From: Clostridiaceae bacterium
GTDB taxonomy: Bacteria; Bacillota; Clostridia; Saccharofermentanales; Saccharofermentanaceae
NCBI GenBank assembly: GCA_012728275.1
Contig: JAAYFK010000011.1
Span: 1-64,000, forward strand
DNA length: 64,000 nucleotides
Reading direction: 5' to 3'
Shown here: piece by piece, positions 31,619 to 41,870 of the stretch
Layout of the letters: each line of letters begins with the position of its first letter
How positions within the stretch are numbered: the stretch's first letter is position 1
Position numbers and translations under genes: made by a program
Notes under the pieces: model-generated
What the model saw: only the letters and a program-made list of their open reading frames with translations
Database searches by the model: none
What the model was told of the DNA's origin: nothing

Positions 31619-32515
31619 ATGAGCAAGCCTATTTTTGAAGGCTCAGGAGTTGCTATTGTTACGCCATTCATGCAAGGAGGTGTTAACTATAAGAAGCTTG
31701 AGCAAATTGTAGATTTTCACCTTCAGAAGGGCTCTGATGCTATTATTGTTTGCGGATCTACTGGTGAAGCTTCTACAATGCCTGATTCAGAGCACATTAA
31801 AGTTGTAAAATGCGTAGTAGATGCAGTGGCTGGAAGGATTCCAGTAATAGCAGGTGCTGGTTCCAATGATACTAATCACGGAGTTCAGTTAACAAAGGAA
31901 GTTTGTGATGTTGGTGCTGATGCGGCATTACTTGTGACGCCATACTACAATAAGTGTACGCCAGAAGGGCTTTTTAGACACTATAAGGCTATGGCTACAT
32001 CTTGTGACATACCTATTTTGCTATATAATGTTCCTTCAAGGACGAATGTTAATATTTCTGTAGAAGTAATGAAGAGAATCGCTGATTGCTCCGAATGCGA
32101 TAACATCATAGGAGTAAAGGAATGTAATATCAACAATGTTCCAGATGTTCTTCATGAGTGCGGTGATAGGTTTACAATTTACTCTGGAGAGGATGGATTA
32201 GTTTTACCTTTACTTTCACTTGGCGCTAAGGGTGTTATTTCAGTAGCGGCAAACATTTTGCCAACACAAATTAGCACTATGGTACATGATTATTTAAATG
32301 GAAATACTGCTAAGGCTTTAGAGATGCAGATTCACATTATGCCTCTTATTAATGCTTTGTTTAGTGAGGTTAATCCTATTCCTGTAAAAGAAGCACTTAA
32401 TATTCTAGGACAGGAAGTTGGTCCTTGCCGCTTGCCATTATGTGAGATGAGCGCTAAGAACCATGATAATCTTGTGAAGGTCCTTAACTCATACAATATT
32501 GATATGAGTCTTTGA
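31619..32515 (+). CDS. dapA: 4-hydroxy-tetrahydrodipicolinate synthase
   Basis: GSGVAIVTPF, CGSTGEASTM, YYNKCTPEGLFRHYKAMA, GVKECN. Confidence 0.96.
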   Translation: MSKPIFEGSGVAIVTPFMQGGVNYKKLEQIVDFHLQKGSDAIIVCGSTGEASTMPDSEHIKVVKCVVDAVAGRIPVIAGAGSNDTNHGVQLTKEVCDVGADAALLVTPYYNKCTPEGLFRHYKAMATSCDIPILLYNVPSRTNVNISVEVMKRIADCSECDNIIGVKECNINNVPDVLHECGDRFTIYSGEDGLVLPLLSLGAKGVISVAANILPTQISTMVHDYLNGNTAKALEMQIHIMPLINALFSEVNPIPVKEALNILGQEVGPCRLPLCEMSAKNHDNLVKVLNSYNIDMSL

Positions 32516-32529
32516 AGGAGAGTGATTGA

Positions 32530-33297
32530 ATGATTAACATACTATTGAACGGTTGTTGTGGACATATGGGCAAGGTTGTTGCCGATATGTGCAAATATCA
32601 GAAAGATGTTGTAATAGTAGGAGGAATTGATTTAAGCGCTCCTGAGGGCGATTATGGTTATCCCATTTTCTCGTCTCCAGCGGAAGTAGATATAGATTTT
32701 GATGTGATTATTGATTTCTCAAATGCAACTTGTGTCCCAGCTCTATGCGAATTTGCAAAGAATAAGAAGAAGGGTCTTGTGTGCTGTACGACTGGTATAC
32801 CCGAAGATGTCGTTTCTTGTCTATTTGATTGTTCTTCTTCTGTTCCGGTTTTTAAATCAGCTAACATGAGTTATGGTATGAATGTTCTTTTCGAGATAGT
32901 AAGGATGGCAACAAAGGCCTTGAAGGATGGTTCGGAGATTGAAATTATTGAAGCGCATCATAGACGCAAGCTTGATGCTCCATCTGGCACAGCTTTGATG
33001 ATTGCTGATGTTATTAACGAAGAATGCGATAATAAGATGGACTATGTTTATGACAGAAGCCAGAGAAGAAGTCCTAGGGCGCAGAATGAAATTGGTTTTA
33101 GTTCTATTCGTGGTGGCAATATTGTTGGTGAACATGAGATTATGTTTATTATGGATGAGGAAGTTGTGAAGATATCTCATAGTGCCTCAACAAGAGATGT
33201 TTTTGCAAGAGGAGCAATTATGGCAGCAAAATTCATTGCAAATAAAGCTCCTGGAATGTATTCTATGCAGGATATTACTGCAAATATATTCGATTAA
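32530..33297 (+). CDS. dapB: 4-hydroxy-tetrahydrodipicolinate reductase
   Basis: NILLNGCCGHMGKVV, IDFSNATCV, EIIEAHHRRKLDAPSGTALMIAD. Confidence 0.96.
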   Translation: MINILLNGCCGHMGKVVADMCKYQKDVVIVGGIDLSAPEGDYGYPIFSSPAEVDIDFDVIIDFSNATCVPALCEFAKNKKKGLVCCTTGIPEDVVSCLFDCSSSVPVFKSANMSYGMNVLFEIVRMATKALKDGSEIEIIEAHHRRKLDAPSGTALMIADVINEECDNKMDYVYDRSQRRSPRAQNEIGFSSIRGGNIVGEHEIMFIMDEEVVKISHSASTRDVFARGAIMAAKFIANKAPGMYSMQDITANIFD

Positions 33298-33309
33298 TTG
33301 GAGGTTATG

Positions 33310-33663
33310 ATGATTCAGTTTATTTTGGAAGCGGCTGATGCTACTTCTACTTCGACAAGTCCTTATGGGAACTTACTTTTCTTTGGCCCATTGATTCTTA
33401 TTGCTGTTGGTATGTATTTCTTTTTGATTCGTCCACAGAGAAAGAAAGATAAGGAATTAAGCCAACAGATATCTGAGATGCAAGTTGGTGATAAAATTGT
33501 TACAATTGGCGGATTTGTAGGTGAGATTGTCAACATTGGCGAAGAAGAAGTTACTTTCTCTTCATCTGTCGCACATACTTATCTTACTATCCAAAAGAGT
33601 GCTATTGCTACTATCACTAAGCGCGGTGCTGAAGCAGTAGATGATGGAAAGAAGAAGAAGTAA
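33310..33663 (+). CDS. yajC: Preprotein translocase subunit YajC
   Basis: FFLIRPQRKKDKELSQQISEMQVGDKIVTIGGFVGEI. ORF from 33298; the RBS lies at 33298-33303, so the start is ATG 33307 or 33310. Confidence 0.9.
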   Translation: MIQFILEAADATSTSTSPYGNLLFFGPLILIAVGMYFFLIRPQRKKDKELSQQISEMQVGDKIVTIGGFVGEIVNIGEEEVTFSSSVAHTYLTIQKSAIATITKRGAEAVDDGKKKK

Positions 33664-33692
33664 TAGTCCAAATATTTAATGATTAAGACTAT

Positions 33693-33722
33693 GACCGATC
33701 TGTTTTCAGGTCGGTCTTTTTT
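33693..33722 (+). terminator. Rho-independent terminator
   Basis: GACCGATCTG-TTTT-CAGGTCGGTC + T6 (one G-U pair). Confidence 0.95.
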
Positions 33723-33761
33723 ATGCTATAGTGGTTGTATATTTTATCAGTGGGAGAGTGT

Positions 33762-35726
33762 ATGTCTCAGATTCCAGAGAACATAATTGAAGAGGTTTTG
33801 TCCAAGGCGGATATTGAGTCTGTTGTAGGCCATTACGTTCAATTTACAAAGCGTACTGGCTCTAATTTGTTTGGCCTATGTCCTTTTCATTCTGAGAAGA
33901 CTGGTTCATTCTCCGTTTCAATTCAAAAAGGTATTTATTATTGTTTTGGATGTCATAAGGGCGGAAATGCAATTGGATTCATCATGGATATTGAGCATTT
34001 GTCATATCCGGAAGCTATCAGATATTTAGGTAAGCAATACGGTGTTGAGATTCCTGAGAGTACAAATGATTATCAATATGACAATACAAAGAAGATTAAG
34101 GAAAGAGTCAAGCAGATACTACTTGAGACAGCAAAGTATTATTACAAATCACTTCTTTCAAGTGAGGGTAAGGAAGCTAGAGAGTATTTAAGTAATAGAC
34201 AGCTCTCAAAAGAAACATGCACTAAGTTTGGTCTTGGATTTGCTCCCAAAGGTTTTGATAGATTGAAGTCTCATTTGACTTCGCTAGGTTATAGCGAAGA
34301 CGAGATGAAGAATAGTGGACTATTTACTGTTAGTAAGAATGGAAAACTGGTTGACCTATTTAGAGGCCGATTGATGTTCCCGATTTTCGATTCTTTCGGT
34401 ACAGTGGTTGCTTTTGGAGGAAGATGTCTGGGTGATGATTTGCCTAAGTATATTAATTCGCCAGAGTCAGTTGTCTACAAGAAGCAAGAGCATTTGTATG
34501 CCTTGAACTTTGCTAAAAAGGAGAGATCCGAGAGGCTAATTATAGTTGAGGGATATATGGATGCGATATCTATGCATCAAGCAGGCGTCTGTAATGCTGT
34601 TGCCTCTCTTGGCACGGCTTTTACTGATGGTCAACTTAGATTGTCTTCAAAGTACGCGAGTGAGATTGTGTTCTTTTTCGATTCAGACAATGCAGGCCAG
34701 AATGCCGCCCTTAGAGCTATTTCCATGATGCTAAAGTATTCAAAGAAGATGTCGGGACTTAAGCTAAGAATTAGAATAGCGAAAGTTCCAGATGGCAAAG
34801 ATCCAGATGGATTTATTAAGGAGCATGGAGCTAAGGCTTTTGAGCAAGTAGTTGAGAATGCTTTGGATGTTGACAGATACTTGTCAGACAGAGCATACAA
34901 CAACAGCTTTAGTGATAATGGTTTGGACTTGTATAAGTATGAAGAAGATATAGTTACGTACGGCTCCTGGATTAGTGATGATGTGAAGAGAAATCGCATG
35001 GCTTCAAAGGCTGCCATTTATTTAAAGGCAAATCCTAGTGTAATTTATGAAAGAATGAACGAGATTAGTAACAAAGAGGCTGAGAAGGAAGCTGCGGTTG
35101 ACGCAAGGACTATTCAAAGACAAAAGAAGGATATAGTTTCGGATAGAAATTCTAATGACTACGACGAGGATGTCTCTGAGAGTGATATTAACGAGAGTAG
35201 TTCACTTGGAGTTGAGGAAGTAAGCAGCAAGGAGCCCGCAATTCCAAAGGATGCTGCTTATCTGGAAGAACTTAATCTTTTCGTGCTTGCCATGAAGCTT
35301 AAAGGCGCCCTTGCTGATGAGTCAATAATTAGACGAGATGAGTGCCTAAGACCAATGGATTTTGTTGGCAATAACATGAAGCAAATTGTATCGATTTTTC
35401 TCGAGAATTTTGTACCAGGAAGTGGCGTTAATGAGGCGATTCTAATCAACATCTTGAGTAAATTCTCTTTGAATGGTGAACCTGCGGAGAGTTTGTATTT
35501 GAAGGTCGACTCTTCATTTGAAAACATGACTTCTTTTGAAGTCATTAGAAGCTCATATCTGTTGCAATTGTATAAAATCAGACGCAATAATCTACGTAAG
35601 GAAAGAAGTAAGGCGATAGAATTACTTGACAGCACGACCGGGTCGGACAGGGAGAGAATTATCGAGAGTATTAAGCAAATAGATGCATATCTAGAACACA
35701 TAAGCGCGGAGGAGATATTGCTTTGA
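33762..35726 (+). CDS. dnaG: DNA primase
   Basis: CPFHSEKTGSFSVSIQKGIYYCFGCHKGGNAIGF zinc site, LIIVEGYMDAISMHQAG, FFDSDNAGQNAA. ORF from 33735; preferred ATG 33762. Confidence 0.97.
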   Translation: MSQIPENIIEEVLSKADIESVVGHYVQFTKRTGSNLFGLCPFHSEKTGSFSVSIQKGIYYCFGCHKGGNAIGFIMDIEHLSYPEAIRYLGKQYGVEIPESTNDYQYDNTKKIKERVKQILLETAKYYYKSLLSSEGKEAREYLSNRQLSKETCTKFGLGFAPKGFDRLKSHLTSLGYSEDEMKNSGLFTVSKNGKLVDLFRGRLMFPIFDSFGTVVAFGGRCLGDDLPKYINSPESVVYKKQEHLYALNFAKKERSERLIIVEGYMDAISMHQAGVCNAVASLGTAFTDGQLRLSSKYASEIVFFFDSDNAGQNAALRAISMMLKYSKKMSGLKLRIRIAKVPDGKDPDGFIKEHGAKAFEQVVENALDVDRYLSDRAYNNSFSDNGLDLYKYEEDIVTYGSWISDDVKRNRMASKAAIYLKANPSVIYERMNEISNKEAEKEAAVDARTIQRQKKDIVSDRNSNDYDEDVSESDINESSSLGVEEVSSKEPAIPKDAAYLEELNLFVLAMKLKGALADESIIRRDECLRPMDFVGNNMKQIVSIFLENFVPGSGVNEAILINILSKFSLNGEPAESLYLKVDSSFENMTSFEVIRSSYLLQLYKIRRNNLRKERSKAIELLDSTTGSDRERIIESIKQIDAYLEHISAEEILL

Positions 35727-36406
35727 TAGATTTTCTTTCGTCTAGATTAAATATGGTTTTCGATATGCTTCCTAAGGAAGCTTCTTCTCGAAAAAGAGTG
35801 ATAGACGTTGGTTCTGATCACGGGCTCTTTTCTTTGGCATGTTTGCAAACGTTTGACGATGTTTTCTGCGTATGTACTGATATTCATGAACTACCTGCAA
35901 AACGAACACAGCAGTGCCTTGAAGAAAACGGATATGGCTTAAGAGTTGAAGTACATAACGTCGATGGCCTTGAGGGAATTACTCTTATTCCTGGAGATAC
36001 TATCGTAATGTCAGGATTAGGCGGCAATAACATTATTCATATTTTGCATGAAGTTATTCCTAGAACGCCAATTGAAGTGTTGAAGAGTGTGACTTTTGTT
36101 CTTCAACCTCAAAAAACATTTGACGGTGTAAGACGCTTCCTGACAAGAAATGGATTTGATATAGAAGATGAAGTTACTTGCGTCGATAGTAAACTGCACT
36201 ATTTCTGTATTAGGAGCGTTTTCTCAGGTAATGCGCATGAATTGAGTTCGAAGGACGCTTTCTATGGCCCTATTCTATGTAAGAAGTTTTCTCAAGGTGA
36301 CAAGGATGTTAGGGTGTATTTTGATTACCTGAATAAGAAGTATTCGTATAAGTCGAGAAGTAATAATGAATTACGATCTTTAATGGAGAAGGAGGGGTTA
36401 TTATGA
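35723..36406 (+). CDS. trmK: tRNA (adenine22-N1)-methyltransferase, TrmK family
   Basis: RKRVIDVGSDHGLFSLACLQ...DTIVMSGLGGNNIIHIL; overlaps dnaG stop. Confidence 0.88.
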   Translation: MIDFLSSRLNMVFDMLPKEASSRKRVIDVGSDHGLFSLACLQTFDDVFCVCTDIHELPAKRTQQCLEENGYGLRVEVHNVDGLEGITLIPGDTIVMSGLGGNNIIHILHEVIPRTPIEVLKSVTFVLQPQKTFDGVRRFLTRNGFDIEDEVTCVDSKLHYFCIRSVFSGNAHELSSKDAFYGPILCKKFSQGDKDVRVYFDYLNKKYSYKSRSNNELRSLMEKEGLL

Positions 36407-37176
36407 GTAAGCAATACGGAATTGAAGAAATTATTGATTATTTGGACTCGTGTTTTCCTCGCGAAAACAAGTGTGAATATGACAATGTAGGCTTGATGGT
36501 TGGATCTCGTAAAGGATCAACACAATCTGTTGTTCTGTCTCTGGATACAACAAGTAGTGCAATTGAATTATGTAAAGAAAAAGAAGCTCATTTGCTAATT
36601 GCTCATCATCCTTTGTTGTTTGGAGGGATTGACTGTATCGATGTAGATAATGTAGTAGGCCTTCAAATTAAGAACTTATTAGAGAATGAAATAGTAAATT
36701 TCGCATGCCATACTAATTTGGATAATACAGATGAGTTTGGAAATCTTGCTATTGCTTCCTCTCTAGGTTCGTCCAAAGCAGAGCATCTTGATGGAGTCGA
36801 ATGTGGAGTTGTATTCGAGTTAGATAACTCAGTAGTATTAAAAGAGTATATGTCTACAGTTACTAAATCGTTAGATTCCTCAGGCGTCATATCAATTTCC
36901 GATACTTCGAGAAGTGTCAAAAAAATCTTTGTTCAGGGCGGATCCTTTGACGAGAATAGTGTTGATGTAATCTTGCGAGAAGGCATTGATACTGTTGTTT
37001 CAGGAGAGATTAAGCATCACATATGCTTATATCTAGAGCAAAATGGGGTGTCTACAATTATTGCTGGTCACAATGCAACTGAGAGAACATATTTACCAAA
37101 ACTAAAAGGATTGCTTAATGGAAGGTTTGAAGACCTGGATATTTTTGTTGACTTTGGCAATGAAAGTAATACTTAA
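36403..37176 (+). CDS. Nif3-like dinuclear metal center protein
   Basis: CEYDNVGLMVGSR, LLIAHHPLLFGGID, NFACHTNLDNTDEFGN, IIAGHNATER. Confidence 0.92.
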   Translation: MSKQYGIEEIIDYLDSCFPRENKCEYDNVGLMVGSRKGSTQSVVLSLDTTSSAIELCKEKEAHLLIAHHPLLFGGIDCIDVDNVVGLQIKNLLENEIVNFACHTNLDNTDEFGNLAIASSLGSSKAEHLDGVECGVVFELDNSVVLKEYMSTVTKSLDSSGVISISDTSRSVKKIFVQGGSFDENSVDVILREGIDTVVSGEIKHHICLYLEQNGVSTIIAGHNATERTYLPKLKGLLNGRFEDLDIFVDFGNESNT

Positions 37177-37221
37177 TTCACTGTACTTTTTGAGCTATTT
37201 TCATTAGAATGGTTATGTTTT

Positions 37222-37564
37222 CCGAGCAAGCACAGTCAATCGCGGGCGTAAATACGAAAGTATACGCATGAGGAAAGTCCGGGCTCCAAAGGACAAAGGT
37301 GCCGGGTAACACCCGGTGAAGGTAACTTCAAGGAAAGTGCAACAGAAAAGAAAACCGCCGGTTCGCCGGTAAGGATGAAAAGGCGAGGTAAGAGCTCACC
37401 GGCATTATGGAGACATAATGGCCTTGTAAACCCCATCTGGAGCAACGTCGTGGGAAGTGTAACCGTGGTCCGCGGGCTTCAAGGAGACGGCTAGAGCTTG
37501 TCGGTAACGGCAAGAGTAGATAGATGATTGTTAGTAACAGAACCCGGCTTATTTGCTTGCTCGG
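37222..37564 (+). ncRNA. rnpB: RNase P RNA, bacterial class A-like
   Basis: P1 stem CCGAGCAAGC/GCTTGCTCGG closes the unit; conserved GAGGAAAGTCCGGGCTCC, ACAGAAA, AAGGATGAAAAGGCGAGGTAAGAGCTCACCG, GTAAACCCC, AGATAGATGATT, ACAGAACCCGGCTTA. Confidence 0.97.
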
Positions 37565-37592
37565 TTAACTATTATAAAATGGAGGTTATGAA

Positions 37593-38768
37593 ATGTCTGC
37601 ACAATCTTATTTAAGTAGAGGTGTTTCCCCTACGAAGGATGATGTTAAGAAAGCTGTAGCAAACCAGTCAAAGGGAGTCTTTCCCGGCGCGTTTTGTAAG
37701 CTAATTGAAGATATTTCTGGGGATGATGATTATTGTGTTGCTATTCATGCTGATGGAGCTGGCACAAAGTCTTCCGTTGCATACCTAATGTATAAAGAAA
37801 CTGGGAGTTATGAGTGGTTTAAGGGATTAGCTCAAGATTCGCTTGTTATGAATACTGATGATCTAGCATGCGTTGGATGCTATGAGAATATGGTGCTTTC
37901 AAATACTATTGGACGTAATGCTCATCTAGTTGATGGTAAAGCAATTTCCATGGTAATAGAAGGCTATGATGAAGCTATTGCTAAGCTAGAGGCTAACGGC
38001 GTATCAATCAAGATGTGTGGCGGTGAGACGGCTGATGTTGGAGATTTAGTTAGAACTCTAATTGTAGATTCAACAATAGTAGCAAGAATTAAGAGAAGTG
38101 ATGTTGTTAGCGCTGCGAACATCAAACCAGGACACGTCATTGTTGGTCTTTCCTCAAGCGGACAAGCTACATATGAGGATAAGTACAATTCTGGAATGTC
38201 TTCTAATGGACTTACAGCAGCTAGACACATGCTGCTTTCTAAGTATTATTACGAGAACTATAAGGAATCCTTCTCAGATACGATTCCTGAAGATAAGGCA
38301 TATAGTGGAAAATATAGATTAACAGATAACCTTCCTGGTACTTCAATAAGTGTCGGTGAAGCAATTCTTTCGCCAACTAGAACGTTCCTTCCAATTATTG
38401 TTCAGGTACTTAATAAGTATCGTTCAAGTATATCTGGAATTATTCATTGTACTGGTGGTGGACAAGCAAAGTGTCGAGACTTCGGTAAGAATATTCGCGT
38501 AGTAAAGGACAATCTTTTCGAGCTTCCTCCTTTGTTTAAGGCTATTTATGAGTCTGGCGAGATTCCTATGAAGGAAATGTTTCAGGTTTTCAATTGCGGA
38601 CACAGAATTGAGTTCTATTGTGATGAGTCCGTTGCTAATTCGATTATTGAGATATCAGAATCGTTCAATGTTGACGCTAGAGTAGTGGGAAAAGTAGAAG
38701 CACTTGATAACGAAGGACCAAATGAGGTCGTAATTCGATACGAGGGAGAGGAATTTATCTACAATTGA
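37593..38768 (+). CDS. purM: Phosphoribosylformylglycinamidine cyclo-ligase (AIR synthase)-like protein, long form
   Basis: HADGAGTKSSVAYL, QDSLVMNTDDLACVGC, GGETADVGDLVR, VGLSSSGQATYEDKYNSGMSSNGLTAAR; 391 aa. Confidence 0.8.
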   Translation: MSAQSYLSRGVSPTKDDVKKAVANQSKGVFPGAFCKLIEDISGDDDYCVAIHADGAGTKSSVAYLMYKETGSYEWFKGLAQDSLVMNTDDLACVGCYENMVLSNTIGRNAHLVDGKAISMVIEGYDEAIAKLEANGVSIKMCGGETADVGDLVRTLIVDSTIVARIKRSDVVSAANIKPGHVIVGLSSSGQATYEDKYNSGMSSNGLTAARHMLLSKYYYENYKESFSDTIPEDKAYSGKYRLTDNLPGTSISVGEAILSPTRTFLPIIVQVLNKYRSSISGIIHCTGGGQAKCRDFGKNIRVVKDNLFELPPLFKAIYESGEIPMKEMFQVFNCGHRIEFYCDESVANSIIEISESFNVDARVVGKVEALDNEGPNEVVIRYEGEEFIYN

Positions 38769-40114
38769 TGGATAGAAATGTGAAAGTATCGCTCATAGCT
38801 CTAGGATGTTCTAAAAATTTAGTTGACGCTGAGTGTATGGTGAAGCTCCTTAAGCAAGATGGCTATGAGATAGTTGAGGATTATACGAAATCTCAAGTTG
38901 TTGTCATCAATACTTGTGGTTTTATCGAGTCTGCAAAAACTGAAGCAATAGACACGATTCTCCAAGTTTCAGATTACAAAGCTCCTCAAGGCAGTATTCA
39001 ATTCATTGTTGTAACAGGGTGCCTATCTCAGAGGTATTCTCAAGAGATTTCCGATAGCTTGCCTGAAGTTGATGCAATCCTAGGCACATCACATTATCAA
39101 GATATTTGTCAGGTGTTGCATTCCCTTTTCGAAAAGAAGGATAGTAATCCAATCACTTTAGTCTCTAAGGCTGGAGGAATGGCTCATTTGCTTCCTTCTA
39201 GAGAAGTTTCTACAAAAGGTTATGCATGGCTTAAGATTGGCGAAGGTTGTCGCCATCGTTGCACGTTCTGCGCAATCCCTTTGATTCGAGGTACGTTTGT
39301 TTCAAGACCTTTGGAGGAAATTCTTCAAGAGGCCCGTGATTTAGCGTTTAGAGGGTACAAGGAGATTATTCTTGCCGCTCAGGATACGACAAATTATGGT
39401 ATTGAATTATATAAGAAGCGTTCTCTACCTTTGTTACTTAGAGAGTTGTCTAAGATTCAAGGTATTGAATTGATTCGCGTGATGTACGGCTATATGGATG
39501 GAATTGAGGATGACCTAATCCAAGAGATTAAGACAAATCCTAAGGTAGCTCATTATCTTGATATTCCAATTCAACATGCTGACGACGAGATTCTATCTTT
39601 GATGCATAGAAGAGAGACTTCAGATCTAATTTCTTCTAGACTAGAAGCAATTAGAAGAGAAATCCCTGACATTATTATCAGAACCACTGTTATGGTTGGT
39701 TTTCCAGGCGAGACTCAGGAAGCTTTCGATAATCTGATGAAGCGCCTAAAGGAATGGAAGTTTGATCGTCTTGGTTGCTTTATGTTCTCTCCTGAGGAGG
39801 GTACTCCTGCATATGACATGCCTAATCAAGTAGATGATTCTGTTAAGCAACTCCGATATGAGGCAGTATACACATTACAAAAGCAGATATCTCTTGAGGC
39901 TAATCAGAATAGACTTAACTCGACGGTAGAGGTTACTATTGAATCTATTTCGGATGATGGTATATTTTACAAAGGTCGAAGCTTTGGCGAGGCACCTGAG
40001 GTCGATCCGGAGATATATGTCGTAGCTACTGAAGAAGAACTAACTATTGGAAATAAATACAACGTAAAAATTGTAGATAGCTCAGATTACGAATTGACAG
40101 GAGTAACAATATGA
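38765..40114 (+). CDS. rimO: Ribosomal protein uS12 methylthiotransferase RimO
   Basis: VSLIALGCSKNLVDAECM, KIGEGCRHRCTFCAIPLIRG, PIQHADDEIL, C-terminal TRAM. Confidence 0.96.
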   Translation: MMDRNVKVSLIALGCSKNLVDAECMVKLLKQDGYEIVEDYTKSQVVVINTCGFIESAKTEAIDTILQVSDYKAPQGSIQFIVVTGCLSQRYSQEISDSLPEVDAILGTSHYQDICQVLHSLFEKKDSNPITLVSKAGGMAHLLPSREVSTKGYAWLKIGEGCRHRCTFCAIPLIRGTFVSRPLEEILQEARDLAFRGYKEIILAAQDTTNYGIELYKKRSLPLLLRELSKIQGIELIRVMYGYMDGIEDDLIQEIKTNPKVAHYLDIPIQHADDEILSLMHRRETSDLISSRLEAIRREIPDIIIRTTVMVGFPGETQEAFDNLMKRLKEWKFDRLGCFMFSPEEGTPAYDMPNQVDDSVKQLRYEAVYTLQKQISLEANQNRLNSTVEVTIESISDDGIFYKGRSFGEAPEVDPEIYVVATEEELTIGNKYNVKIVDSSDYELTGVTI

Positions 40115-40719
40115 ATTTACCAAACAAGCTTTCAATACTAAGAATTATTCTAATCCCCGTAACACTTGTTTTCATGCTTCCTATTAGCATATACGGCTTT
40201 GAACCGGCAGGATGGAATAACTTTATTGGAAACTATGGAATGCTTATTGCCGCTTTCATTTTTATTATTGCATCCTTAACGGATATGGCTGATGGTAAAA
40301 TAGCTAGAAAGTACAATCTAATTACAAATTTAGGAAAGTTCCTAGACTCATTAGCAGATAAAATGCTCATTATTGGCGTTCTAATTGCTTTTGTTGGACT
40401 AGGAAGAATTTCTGCATGGCTCCTGATGATTATCGTACTAAGAGAGTTTATGGTCACAGGAATTAGAATGCTTGCTTCCGAAAAGGGAGTTGTAATGGCG
40501 GCAAAAATGATTGGTAAAGTAAAGACCACCACTCAAATGATTGCCGTAATCTATTTAATGTTTGAACCTACAATCATGAAGATATTCAATATTTCGAGTT
40601 CGAAAATCAACCCAGTTACAATTGTTGGAGACGTACTATTTGGTATTTGCGTTATTATGACGGTAGTGTCTGGACTCGATTATTTGCTCAAGAATTTGAA
40701 TTTTCTTAAGGAATCATGA
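40111..40719 (+). CDS. pgsA: CDP-diacylglycerol-glycerol-3-phosphate 3-phosphatidyltransferase
   Basis: MNLPNKLSILRIILIPVTLVF; DMADGKIARKYNLITNLGKFLDSLADK (CDP-alcohol phosphotransferase motif). Confidence 0.95.
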   Translation: MNLPNKLSILRIILIPVTLVFMLPISIYGFEPAGWNNFIGNYGMLIAAFIFIIASLTDMADGKIARKYNLITNLGKFLDSLADKMLIIGVLIAFVGLGRISAWLLMIIVLREFMVTGIRMLASEKGVVMAAKMIGKVKTTTQMIAVIYLMFEPTIMKIFNISSSKINPVTIVGDVLFGICVIMTVVSGLDYLLKNLNFLKES

Positions 40720-40803
40720 AGCAAAAGTGCAATTGCCTATTGACTTTTATGTGGCGTTACATTAAAAACTGAATGTGGGTTTATTTTATCGCTGGAGGTT
40801 ATT

Positions 40804-41049
40804 ATGAATAGCGAAGAAATTTTTGGTAGTATCAAGATGATGATTGTTAATCAATTAGGCGTAGATGAGAACAATATCACAACGGAGTCTTCTTTTGTTG
40901 ATGATCTAAATGCTGATTCTTTGGACATGGTAGAATTAGTAATGGCTATGGAGCAGGAATTTGACATTTCTATTCCGGACGAAGTTGCTGAGAAGGTTTC
41001 TACAGTTGGAGACGCTGTTGAGTACATCAAGGGACTTATCTCAAAGTGA
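40804..41049 (+). CDS. acpP: Acyl carrier protein
   Basis: [32 protein letters not shown]. Confidence 0.97.
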   Translation: MNSEEIFGSIKMMIVNQLGVDENNITTESSFVDDLNADSLDMVELVMAMEQEFDISIPDEVAEKVSTVGDAVEYIKGLISK

Positions 41050-41068
41050 TTCGAACTTAATTGTTTGT

Positions 41069-41099
41069 GCTGAATACGCGTGAGCGTATTCAGCTTTAT
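41069..41099 (+). terminator. Hairpin/weak terminator between acpP and rnc
   Basis: GCTGAATACGC-GTGA-GCGTATTCAGC (11 bp perfect) + TTTATT. Confidence 0.6.
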
Positions 41100-41114
41100 T
41101 ATTAGGAGAATGCA

Positions 41115-41840
41115 ATGTGTATCGAGAATGACTATTCTGAGTTTGAGACGAGACTAGGATATTCCTTTAAGAACAAAGAATTGCTCATTACCGCTTTTAC
41201 TCATACTACATATGTGTTTGAACATAAGCGAGAGCATTTCGAATCAAACCAGAGACTTGAATTTATAGGTGACGCGGTCATCGATTTAGTAATTGGCCGC
41301 GTGCTCTATGACTCTAAGCCGCAGGAGAGCGAAGGATATCTATCTAAGAAGAGAAGCATTATTGTATGTGAGCAATCATTTGCAAATGCTGCTCGTAACC
41401 TTGATATTGGGAATTATTTGCTCCTTGGTAAGGGTGAGGCACAAACTGGTGGCTCATGCAAGGATTCCACTTTAGCGGATGCATTCGAATCCGTAATTGC
41501 AGCTGTATATTTTGATAGTGGCTTTGAAGAGGCAGAGAAAGTTGTCCTTTATCAGCTTAATGACACTATTGAAGCTACTTTAGCTGGTACGATTTTTCTA
41601 GATTATAAGAGTAAGCTACTTGAAGTAGCCCAGAAACGTAATAATCAACATCGTATTTCTTTCAAGATTACTGACGAGAGAGGCCCAGCTCATCAGAAAG
41701 AGTTTGACTGTGAAGTCTGTGCAGATGGATTGTTTCTTGCTAGTGCTACTGGCCATAGTAAGAAGGATGCTGAACAGAAGTGTGCAGCTGCGGCAATACT
41801 TGAGTACGAGAAGGTGTTCGGTAGCGTTGATGTGCTATAA
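41115..41840 (+). CDS. rnc: Ribonuclease III
   Basis: NQRLEFIGDAVIDLVIGRVLY, LADAFESVIAAVYFDSGF, C-terminal dsRBD. Confidence 0.97.
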   Translation: MCIENDYSEFETRLGYSFKNKELLITAFTHTTYVFEHKREHFESNQRLEFIGDAVIDLVIGRVLYDSKPQESEGYLSKKRSIIVCEQSFANAARNLDIGNYLLLGKGEAQTGGSCKDSTLADAFESVIAAVYFDSGFEEAEKVVLYQLNDTIEATLAGTIFLDYKSKLLEVAQKRNNQHRISFKITDERGPAHQKEFDCEVCADGLFLASATGHSKKDAEQKCAAAAILEYEKVFGSVDVL

Positions 41841-41841
41841 T
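41833..41841 (+). promoter_or_regulatory. Extended -10 promoter candidate for smc, overlapping the rnc stop codon
   Basis: TGCTATAAT; smc ATG at 41871 is about 30 nt downstream; -35 weak. Confidence 0.4.
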
Positions 41842-41870
41842 CTATTGATTTCATTTAAGGATTATTATCA

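Noticed and set aside
37236-37513. Two minus-strand ORFs (69 and 61 aa)
   Set aside because: They lie entirely inside rnpB; the RNA structure explains the open frames.
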